64,000 nt of DNA from Cinnamomum chago. Lineage: Eukaryota > Streptophyta > Magnoliopsida > Laurales > Lauraceae. The notes below the pieces were generated by a model. The model made no database searches. It was not told where the DNA came from and saw nothing but the letters and a program-made list of their open reading frames with translations. The stretch's first letter is position 1, and the number at the start of each line of letters is the position of its first letter. The stretch covers positions 109,343,501-109,407,500 of the forward strand of contig CP142453.1 in the NCBI GenBank assembly GCA_038049695.1, given 5' to 3'. The translations under genes were made by a program, and so were the position numbers. This document shows, one piece after another, positions 22,604 through 33,577 of this stretch.

Positions 22604-23562
22604 CTAGGGCCGGCTATACCACAAGGCCAACAAAGCCTTTGCTTTAGGCCCCATAATAGCAACTAACATTTTTTGAAATTCCAAAAAATCGAATTTGTCA
22701 ACTGCCATCCCTTTTTTTTTTCTCCCCAAAATATAAGGCCCCATAATAATTCTGCCTTGAGAAAATACGACCAAGATTTTCATGGGGCCTTAAAGTGTCA
22801 TTTATGACATATTAGATTTCCAAAACTGCCCCTTATATTTCTATTGTTAGGAGTCCAACTGATTTTAGCAGACCATTATAGTTCTGGTAGTCCATGTGTA
22901 TTTGTATCCAATCTCAACTATACATCCAGTCATAAATTTGCTTCACAAGCCTTTCTCATTATTTTTGTGTATCATATTTCAATAGGGGTCCATTCAGATT
23001 TGATTCATGATGTAGTTAGAATAGATCTATAGCTTGAGTTTCAGCCCATAATAATAGATCTTAAAGTTTAAGATAAATAATGGGCTCCCACCGGAATTTA
23101 TTCACTTGCCCACATTGCATATGAGCACCGTGCATTTGGAACATCCAATACGTAGGGCACACATCTGAAGTCCATCTTGGATGGTCCTGACTCATGGTAC
23201 ATATGCTCACCGTGCCCCAGTGAAAATGCTTCGAGCCCCACCAGTCACAGACTCAATTTTATTTATTTATTTATATATTTTTTGGGGGGGGGGCGCGGGG
23301 GGGGGGGGGGGGCACAAATAGGTAGTTGGATTTTATTACCCAAGATTTCCATGTGAGTTTTGGGGATGGGATCCAAATTTTTATGTGGGTTTTGGATGTG
23401 GACTTAAGATAGGTTAGCAAAGCTTGAATATAAAAACTTTATTAGCAATTTTGCATCACAAAAAAGCAAGAAAAATAAATTTTAAATAAAGTATTAAAAC
23501 ATAGAAATTGCCTCATTTAGGATTATCGCTTTAGGCCTCGATTTGTCTTGAGCCAACCCTAG
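22604..23562. mobile_element. Nested TIR element, 959 bp
   Basis: The ends read CTAGGGCCGGCTATACCACA and, reverse complemented, CTAGGGTTGGCTCAAGACAA. Both continue into AGGCCTAAAGC / GCTTTAGGCC-type sequence. Flanks TGGGTC and TGGATC could be a target duplication with one substitution. The interior is non-coding and includes a G10-CGC-G16 run at 23284-23312. It lies wholly inside the MULE, so it inserted later. Confidence 0.5.
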
Positions 23563-23626
23563 TGGATCATTTTCTGTTTAGCGCCCCATCTATGGGGCTT
23601 TTCCCCGTAAATTTATCTAGATATTA

Positions 23627-24350
23627 AAAGTAGACTTACGAAATGACACCCTAAGCTTTTCCAAACCATGGTCTATAGCATCCAATTTGGATCGGTTTTA
23701 AGTCAAATATGAATTTCTTTTATGCTCGCCATACATTACCTAACTTTTACATTTCGACAAGTTTACCCGAACCACTTTTACTGCATGGCAATTTTCCTTA
23801 TACTATTTTACTATATGATAACCATGCCATTACCACTTTCACCATATGATCATTTTGCCCATATAACTTTTACTCTACGACACATTCATTTTTTCTTCTC
23901 TCTAAAAAATTTGAATAGCATATACCAAATAGTGCAATCCTTATCAGAACAACTCTATTTCAAACATATTTGAATCAACTATATTTGAATCAGACATGCC
24001 TTGCCAAATAGGCATCAAGAAGAAAAATCTTCATGGAAAAAGAGAACACTGGAGAGTACATATTCCACTTTAGAAACAAATTTTAGAAAAAAAAAAGAGA
24101 TAATGGATAAAACCCAATTATTTCTTTTATAATTTATCGAGTAACATACAAATTAATCATAACACAACGAGATAAATGGTCACAACCAAAATATAAATCT
24201 GCTTAAAATCCATCATTTTAAATTAAATATAAAAAAAATTAATCAATCCGACAAACCCATTACTAAATCTACACTCAATCGAAAACAGTGCATAGTGAAG
24301 GACTAAAAGGTGAAAACGTTATAGTGAATAGGTGTTTTTCCAAAGTTTCA
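23627..24350. other. Upstream region of NOT3
   Basis: AT-rich sequence without coding signals or recognised transposon ends. It contains a purine run near 24087-24100. It would be the distal promoter of NOT3. Confidence 0.4.
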
Positions 24351-24357
24351 TATAAAA
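24351..24357 (+). promoter_or_regulatory. Candidate TATA box of NOT3
   Basis: TATAAAA lies about 200 bp upstream of the NOT3 start codon and is followed by a pyrimidine-rich segment (24377-24425) suited to a transcript leader. It is the best TATA match in this interval. The transcription start is not determined. Confidence 0.4.
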
Positions 24358-24495
24358 ACGAGGGCGCATCCCGCAAAGATTTCTTTCCAGTTCGACTGCT
24401 TCTTTTCCTCGCATCTCTAGACACTTCTTTCGCCGAAATCGCTCGTTTCAGCGGCACTAGAAGAAGATTTCTGATCTTCTCCAACTGCAACTTCC

Positions 24496-24513
24496 AAACC
24501 CTAGAAACCCTAA
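24496..24513 (+). promoter_or_regulatory. Tandem telo-box motifs in the NOT3 leader
   Basis: AAACCCTAG is followed immediately by AAACCCTAA, about 45 bp before the start codon. Telo-boxes in 5' regions are typical of plant genes for translation and RNA metabolism (established knowledge). A role here is inferred. Confidence 0.5.
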
Positions 24514-24540
24514 TCCAAATCCCCAAACCCCTGATTTTGA

Positions 24541-24765
24541 ATGCTGGATTCCTCTCATGGGTGCAAGCAGAAAACTGCAAGGCGAGATCGATCGAGTCCT
24601 GAAAAAGGTCCAAGAAGGCGTCGATGTATTCGACAGCATCTGGAACAAGGTCTATTTCCGATTAATCGAGCTTTTACCAGTTCCCACCCTTCCCTCTTTT
24701 TTTCTATCTCCCGCGATTTCTTTCTCCTTTCAATCCCTTCTGTTTTGGTGGTTTTAGGTATATGA
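24541..24765 (+). promoter_or_regulatory. Upstream ORF overlapping the NOT3 start
   Basis: An ATG at 24541, 16 bases before the NOT3 ATG and in another frame, opens a small frame (starting [16 protein letters not shown]). After splicing of intron 1 it would stop at TGA in exon 2 (24763-24765). If the transcript starts upstream, this overlapping uORF would have to be bypassed by leaky scanning and could lower NOT3 translation. Confidence 0.4.
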
Positions 24766-27700
24766 TACGGAGAATGCGAATCAGAAAGAGAAGTTTGAGG
24801 CTGATTTGAAGAAGGAGATCAAGAAGCTCCAGAGGTACAGAGACCAGATCAAGACATGGATTCAGTCGAGCGAGATAAAGGACAAGAAGGTTAGCATCTC
24901 TGCCCTTCTTTTTTTTGGAAAAGCTTCTACAATTGCATTTGATTACATTGATTTAAGACGTGGGGTTTTGAGTTTTCATGAGTATCTCTGCATTCAGTAT
25001 GTGCAGGAATTAGTTTAATGACTCTCTGCTATTGAGAAAGGAAAAAAAAAAGTGTGGGCTATAGTTAACAAGTTTATTAGTAGGCTAATTTGTGTTCATG
25101 TTGATAGTTGCAGAATGATACCTAATGCATATCGCTAATTTGTCTAGGTGGGTTCCTAATTTCAAGTTAGGTTTATTGTTTGATATAGTTTGATTGGATT
25201 TACTTGGTTTAGAGGCTGACCAATTATTGGGGTGCAGTTCAAATTATATTTTCTAGTTCAATGTAGTTTGATTCATTTGTGTGGTTTATGGAACCAATTA
25301 TTTGAGTGCCTTACTAGTGTGAATAAATCATCTACAGAGATGGCGGGAAGAAATAATGTCAAGGTGAAATGATGCTCGTTTGCATTGTTTATGTTGAATT
25401 TGCTGAATGCGGGTATGAGAGTTGTGGTGCAGATGCCACGTTGTAGAGGCAGTTGTGTTGTGGATTGTTTTATTGAATGGAGTTAATGGGCATCCTCTCA
25501 TGCTTTGCTGGATTTGTTTCAGTGGGATCCGTTGCATGTATGGCATGTGGGGTGGGGGTGGACAATGGAATTGCTTTAGAGAGAGGATTTAAGGCTGGAC
25601 TAGAGTACTAGGTGGAGAACTCAATAACTTTACGATATCATCAACTCATGATGGACGAGATGTTATTCATAGTTCTGGTGGGTGTGTAAAGACCAAATAA
25701 TGAAAGCAGAAGTTTATATTTGGTCAAAGGCTTGGGGAGGTAATTTCCTGAGCTAATGGGCCTGGTGGCTCTTGTTCTGGCTCAGAAGGATGTCTTAAAA
25801 CTGGTGCGTACTCAGTTGAGTCAGTGGCGAGGCAAGCATTGCAAGGTAGATAGATGATGGGAGCTTAGAAATCCAGCAATAACAAACTCCTCATGCTAGT
25901 CTTGGTTGATGGTAGAATTACTCAATGTCAGATGTGGTCTCTCTTGACAAAATGAAGGAGGGAAAAGCCTCCTTTTCGGAGCTAGGCAAACTCAAGCAAC
26001 TATTTCATTTTACTGCATCACTACCTTTTATGCATGCTACATTAGGGTATAATCCTAGTAAATTTAACTTAGAAAGGACATGGACCTTAGTAACATAAAT
26101 ATCATAGTCATAAATTTCGTTTCAAACTCCGTTTCTGTACCATTTCAAATATATATATATATAAACCTAAAAAATTAAAAAGACTAATCAAATATTTCTT
26201 TACCTACTTATAGCATACTTAGTGGAGACAACTTGCTTTCAAAGGCCATCAGACTTCAGAGACATCACCAAATCGCCACAACCATTTCCTTAGAGCGCTT
26301 TATTCATAATACAAAGAGATCTTAGGACTAATCCTCCTTGCTCTAATAGTTTGCAAACCTTCTGCTATTCCATTAGTTGATATGTTTTCTTTTCTATTCT
26401 CCATAGAAAATTCAAGAGATCAATTGGAAACAGCACCGTAACTTTGCTCCTCCTTTAGAAGCAGTCACAATAAGTTGCACTTTTAATGTTGAGAACCATT
26501 AGGGTACAAATATTTCATTATTGGGAGTAAATAATCTTGATATTTATGAATAGATCGCACCTTATGTTTAAGATTATTTTATACGTCAATAAGACATAAA
26601 AGTGTGACGCTGGTGGTACCTGTTCATGGGCAACAAAAGTTGATCTAAGGTTCGAGTGCTATACCAATAACCCCCCCTCCCCCCCACATTTATTTTTAAC
26701 CTATATAGGTGTTTAGTCAGGTCCGGACTCAGGTCCCAGCCCATTATTTTAGACTAAATCGGGTCCCGATCCGAGTCCACCAATGGCTCAAACTAATCCT
26801 GAGCTATTTTCATCTCTCTGAACAATGACATGATTTACTTGGTAGCGGAAAAAGGGTATATCATACTAGTGGATGTTTGTATTTTTCATTACGCCAAATG
26901 CTTGTGTTACTTGGGTTTTTGCAATCAATCATGTAAAGTTACATTCTAGAATTAATATGGGTTCCAATAGTGATTATCATCCGACTTATTATTTGGAGTA
27001 CTCTTCTATAAAGGTAAACATTGACCAAATTTTCTTCCACATGTACTTTTTCCCCTTCTACATCGGGGACTCAATCTTGCACTCTCTAATTCACACACCC
27101 ATGTCCCTTACCAGCTTATCTACAGTTTGTGAAGCACATGTGCTGGTTTTTTTTTGGCTACAATGTTTATGATATGAGTTAGTGCAAGCGAATCTAATTG
27201 ATGTTTCTTTTTATATCTATGCCATCTTGTTGAGATGTGGAATGATTTAATCAGCAATTTCAATTTAATTATCAAGTCTGCTTTATTTATTAACTGTAAT
27301 TTATGTTCATAATCTGCTGTGAATTTGGGATTATTATAATTCTGAAGTTGACAATGAATTTTGTGATATATGTTTGACATAGGTTAGTGCCTCTTATGAG
27401 CAGGCTCTTCTGGATGCCCGCAAAATCATTGAACGTGAAATGGAACGATTCAAGGTTTGTGAAAAGGAGACTAAGACAAAAGCCTTCTCCAAAGAAGGGC
27501 TGGGTCAGCAGCCTAAAACTGTAGGTTTCCCTCCATGTTCTTCTCTACATTAAAACTTGCTTTGTGAAATGAAAGCTTTGTGAATCTGACTATCTTCAAC
27601 AGTTGCATTTTACGTTCTTATTGGTATCTGTTGGCACTGGTCTGAAATTGTTCTATAAATTGTATGCTGTAACAGTTAGTGCGTGGTTGTAGTTTCTTTC

Positions 27701-30700
27701 TTTCTTTCTTCTTTCCTTTATTTTTCCCGGGTTGGTATCTTTTGATGTTGTTGTTACACTGGTAACTTCCCATATCTACCATACTTGTTTTGTGGCACCT
27801 TCTGTCACTGTGAACTTCGGTGATTGAACTCTCACTTTTTCTCACTTCTCTATCTTGAAATTGCCAATAGAAACATAGTGCAATGTTGTGCTAGAACCAA
27901 AGAATCTTGGAGAAATCACGGGATCTTAATGCATCATAAGCCTGTTCATTCCATCCATTGGGCCCCAGTGTGTAGTGTCTTGGGTCTAATTTGTTGCCCA
28001 AGTTATGGCCGAATGATTTATTTTCTTCTGATAATATAGTTTTGTTTTGTGTGAGTGGACTTCCTCTACTCATGCGATAATCCTATTTTGCCTCACTGGA
28101 TCAAAGAATTCATCAGTCATTTGGCTTAGAGTAAGTATATGGTCTTGATGCATCATCAAATGTATTCGGCCTTGCAAAAGGTGGAGTATTCGGCGTTGCA
28201 AAAGGTGGAGGATGTCGCAGAATATCTTTTATGGCCTAGAAATCAGTTAAGAAAAGAAAAAGAGAACAATAGTCCTTGAAAACGATTACTACATAATTGG
28301 TAGCAATGTTTTCCTAGTTTGGAAGCTTTTGAGGCATTCTCATATATGGTAGGGTAGGGCCCGATGTCCCCAATCATGCCAGTTATTTGGATCCCTAACT
28401 CATGAGCTTTGCTTGAATGGAATTGGTGAAGCAGGATACTAGTGATGGCTTGTTCGGAGATTCTTTGTCATAGTTTTTCGATTTGCATGGATTTTCTTCT
28501 GTATCATTGTTTTAGCTGTTTTATGTGCTGGCATCTTTTAATACGTATAGAGTTCTCATTCCCAAAGAGAAGCTAAAAGAGATTTTTTTTAAGGAAAAAA
28601 AAAGGAAAACAAAGGAGATTCTAAAAGAGAATGTTTAAGTTAGGAGGGCTGAGCTCTGGCATCAGCTTTCCATTGCGCATTAATTTTTAAGTTTTCTATG
28701 GTTATTTATTTTAGCTGTTTTATGTGCTGCGGTATTTTTAATCTGTATTAAGTTCTAATTTGTGGAAGAGTAACATAAACAGAAGGTTCAAATTTGGAGG
28801 GCTGAGCTATGGTATCAGCTTTCAGCTGCACATCAAAATTTAAGTTTTCTATGGTTAATAATTTTATTTACCTTTCATTTTTTAAATTTTGTGTGCCAGG
28901 ACCCAAAAGAGAAGGCTAAATCAGAGACGAGGGATTGGTTGAATAATGTGGTATGTAAAAGTTAGGTTTTTTTGTTAGTTATTTCTTGTGCTTGAAAATA
29001 TTTCGAATCAAAAGAAGTTAATAATCCTTTGGTCCATTGCTGATGGACTGACTTGTGACACCCTCCATTTCACGCTCAATTGCAATTGAAACATCATGTG
29101 TTCTCTCACTCCTGTATCTTTATGTCCATCAGGTTATTATCTGTAGCTATAAGATTATTGCCTCTTTACATGCAGAAGTAAAAAGTATTACTGCAAGGCC
29201 AGAGTGAAATTTCAGTTCTTGAAAAGAGAGAGAAAAAAAAAAAAAGATTAGGGGTCAGTGTGAGATGCAATGTGCTTTTGGGGCATTGAGGCAAATGCCC
29301 TTTGGTCATAAAATCTTAGTTGGCCTTTTCTTTCATTATATAATTTTTCTATTCCATTATTTTTTTCCTACTTGAATAGCTCCTAAGTTCAGCTATGGTT
29401 GAATTCATTCTACTTGGACCTTGCTGTTTTTCTTTTGAATGGTCAGATTTCTTTGGTTTTTTCGGTCCTTTCCCTTCCCGCATTTTATTTGGATCTCAAC
29501 CTTTATCAGTGAGGTGGAGTACAAATGACAGTGCCGTCTAATTTGTTCTTTTATATCTTTGATAGGTAAGTGAGCTGGAGTCTCAGGTTGATAACTACGA
29601 AGCTGAAATTGAAGGACTTTCTGTTAAGAAAGGAAAGACGAGGCCACCTCGATTGGTATGATGAGATAATGAGGAAATGATACTACCTCGACTGGTTGAT
29701 CTTCAGTTCACATTCTGCTGTAGGGTTGCATTTTCATATGATGGCTTCTATGTTTTGCAGACACATTTGGAGACATCTATTGTTCGGCATAAAGCTCATA
29801 TCATGAAGCTTGAATTAATTTTGAGATTGCTGGATAATGATGAATTAAGTCCTGATCAGGTCAATGATGTTAGAGACTTCCTTGAAGACTATGTTGAACG
29901 CAATCAGGTTATTGGTTGCCTATTTTATACAATAATATTTTTTTAACATTCTTTTTTGAGTGTTCCAAATGTTTAACTCTCCTTTCAGTGTTGAAAATTG
30001 GCAGAGTTACTACATTTGTTTCATTTTTCCGTACATTTTGTCGAGTTCTCTATCAGAATGATGCTTTTCGAATAGTTTCTACTGGTTGTTGATATTTTCT
30101 TGCCTTTTTATACATATGTGAAGGAGGACTTTGATGAATTTAGTGATGTTGATGAACTGTACATCTCTTTGCCCCTGGACAAAGTAGAATCACTTGAAGA
30201 TCTGGTAGCAATTGGCCCTCCTGCTCTTGTTAAGGTAATGCTCATTATATAGATTTTCACTGATTATTGCCTTGTATTTAAAGTTCATTGAAGTCTTGAA
30301 AATTTGTTTACAGAAAGATTTTTATGTGATACTTGCTGGGTTTCATTGTCAAAGTGAAACTTCCATTATGCTTTTTTGAATAAATTTATGTAAGTTATCC
30401 TGTAACTGTTCTAATGGTTGAAATGTGACCTACAGATGGTTCGTTTTGGCAAGTGTTAATGGGCCAGGAACTTGTTTTTGCAAAAAGTCCTGTTGACATT
30501 ATTCTGATGCAATCTAATGCATCATGCTATTGTTATTTCTTAGTTCGATTGTTACTTGAGCGAGAAGGTTATTTTATAGGAAAATTGAAGGTACAAAGGA
30601 AATTAGAGAAAGGCAGTTGGAGATTAGTGTTTGTACTGATTAAAACCAGCTATTGTAAGAGAAATGGAGCATGACTGCTGTAATTCCAGGAAGCACTTGC

Positions 30701-33534
30701 AATTCTAACAAGATGGCACAACACAGTTTGGTGGACCAATGCTTACAACCAACATTCAACGATGGTCAAGGAAACTTGCCATTTTGCAGCATGTCCCACC
30801 TTGTAATAAGTTCACTTGCATTTAAACATTTAAACTCAAGTTATATGTGACTGACTTGATCAAGTTTGGGACCAACATGCTGTTATTTGTATAAGATTGA
30901 TCTCTGGCTCAGGATATGCCATCATTTGGGAATTATTATATTCTAGTCAGTTGCTCTTAGGTTACCTGAGGAAGTACATATATTTCCATATAATTGTTAC
31001 TAATTTTACAGGTTGAGTGAGGTTGCCTTGGGAAGTACCTTATATTTCCATATAAATGCTTTTGTGGTTATCCTTTTAGAGTCTACGTTAAAACTAATAT
31101 CTAATCTCATTTTTATCCTCTATTTAGAAGTTCAAGAAAATAATAAGATATTACATTTGTGGTGCTTGAATTATCATGACCGAGATCAACAATTATGTTA
31201 AAGCCATATAAAAGGATTTGAAGTGACGTTTTTTCTGGTATTACTGTTAGTTATTTCTTGAATTGGTAATGTTTGTTGCTAAGCTGCCGAGGATCTTCAT
31301 CATCTGTTTATTCATTTTGTTTGCAAAACAATTATGTAACTAGCTTTTTTAATAAGCTCTCAAGGATTACTTGGGTGCTGTAATACATCCATTGGACCAA
31401 TCACAATGTGGTTTTCCAAGTAGTAGAGGTAAGATTCTTTGGGGCTGAACCTTTGCTGCCGTACTTTGGTCAATCTATATGGTGAGGAATAAAAGAGTCT
31501 TCTAGGACAAGGTTGCTTTACCGGAGAAGGTCGCAACTAAACTCTAAGGTTCGTAGTCTGATTATTTTTTGGGAGATGGCCATAGAAATGTCCTTGGTGA
31601 AAGTGGTCTAAATGTTGTGGCATCATTGTTAATGCCTATGGGCTGTATCAATTTCTATTGTTGATTGAGTTGATTGTTCATGTTCTCATAGCCTGTGAGA
31701 GGTCCTCTGTATTTCTATTGTTGATTGTTCATGTTCTCATTCAGATGGACCAACAGCGGGCCTGCATTGTGCGCACGGGGGGGGGGGGGGGGGGGGGGGG
31801 GGGGATGACTATGTACATCCCCTATCATTTGCAGGTGGTGTGCATGGGGATTTCCATGCGCACCTTGTCGTGGGGCCCCACTTGGGGATGGGGGTCTATG
31901 GGGCACGGGGGGATCAAACGATCTGTTGGGACCCACCCAATCATCCCAACCCCTTGATCAATGGCCCACAAATTCTCACATTTTAAAAAAAATGCATAGT
32001 CGATCCAACGATTTAGTCCATTCAGATGGGTGTAAAAAATGTGATCGATGTAATTCGGTGTCCTCATGTGTGTGTGGTTCATTTAGATGGGTGATCAGGT
32101 TGGCCCCGCTATGAGGAGTGCATGAAATTCCCCATGTGCGGTGTGGTGTGTGTACTCGATAATTTCTTTATATGTGTGCGCGCGCGCGCACGCAAGTGTG
32201 CGTGTGAGCATGTACGTGCATATGGGTGTGTTGTGCATGCATGACTGCATGTGTGTGTAAGCAAGCACACCAAATCGTTGGGCCCACTTAGATGATGGAA
32301 GGTCTCCCAAATGGACAAGGGGAATCCAAAATATCAGCTCCATCAGATTATCCTAGCCCTTGATTAAACAGCCTTACTTTTTAAGGGTGTCATAACCATA
32401 GATTTTTTCGAGATTCAATCCAACGGTGCGTGAATGCTCAAACCAAACCAAACCAAGCCTTTTCCCACTAGGTGAGGTCGGCTATATGGATTTGACGACG
32501 CCAATCAAATCTGTTTAGGATCATGTCCTCCGTTAGATCCATGTAGGCAAGGTCATGTTTAATAGTTTCTTTCCAACTTCTCTTGGGTCTCCCTCTCCCT
32601 CTCCTACTCCGGACAATCTCTATGCTTTCACACCTTTTAACAGGTGCCTCCGTTGGACGCGTTCTAACATGGCCGAACCATTTCAGTCGATTTTCTCTCA
32701 TTTTATCTTTAATCGGTGCTATTCCAACTTTGTCCCTAATCTCCTCATTCCTAATCCTATCTTTCCCTGTGATCCCGCACATCCATCTTAGCATTCTCAT
32801 CTCCGCAACTTCCATCTTCTTAACATGATTATGCTTTACTGCCCAACACTCTGATCCATATAACAACGCTGGACGTACCGCCACCTTATAATACTTTTCT
32901 TTAACCTTGAGGGGGACTTTCCGATTACACAAAACCCCCGGAGCACTCCTCCATTTGGTACCATAGATCCAAGGTACCTAAAGTTTTCTTTCTCTACAAT
33001 CTTTTGTGTGCCCAAACTTACTTCAAAGTTATCAAGTGTCCTACTTTGACTAAACTTGCATTCCATATATTCCGTCTTGCAACGACTTAGCCTAAACCCT
33101 TTTGTCTCTAACGTATTCCGCCACAATTCTAGCTTAGCATTCACTCCTTCTCTCGTCTCATCCACTAAAACAATGTCATCTGCAAATAGCATACACCATG
33201 GCACTTCATCCTGAATATGTCTTGGAATCTCATCCATAACTAGGGCAAACAAGTACGAGCTTAACGCTGAGCCGCGTGAATGCTCAATGAATGTAAAATT
33301 AGGCTTGATGCCAAATCAATGGGATGACAAGATTATCTAAGGGGCTTTACTGATCAAAAGTAGGCCCACGTGGGACCCATAGAGCTGGATTGCACATGCA
33401 AAGTCCTCTCATAGGAGAACATTTCCCTATATGTATATATATTTTAGTCAGACTGTGGCCACAGGGGATTTACCCGGCTCTCCCTACAAGCCCAGGGATT
33501 AATCCGGCCCAAAGGGTTGGGAGAGCGTTGCTCT

Positions 33535-33577
<43 letters not shown>

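Larger units (their letters stand above)
21172..23617. mobile_element. Mutator-like TIR element, 2446 bp, possible Pack-MULE
   Basis: Terminal inverted repeats of about 40 bp read GAGGAATTTACGAAAAAGCC at the left, and GATAAATTTACGGGGAAAAG at the right after reverse complementing. Both continue into CCCATARATGGG and GCGCT. The flanks are perfect 9-bp duplications TAGATATTA (21163-21171 and 23618-23626). A 9-bp duplication with G-starting long TIRs is the Mutator pattern. No transposase is visible. The interior contains a relatively GC-rich, gene-like segment (21290-22010), a set of palindromes (22370-22524) and a nested TIR element (22604-23562). That makes it a candidate gene-carrying non-autonomous MULE. 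Confidence 0.75.

Noticed and set aside
31658-32343. Overlapping frames spanning poly-G and TG/CG tracts
   Set aside because: Poly-Gly/Pro and Cys/His/Thr-rich peptides are caused by low-complexity DNA within NOT3 intron 7.
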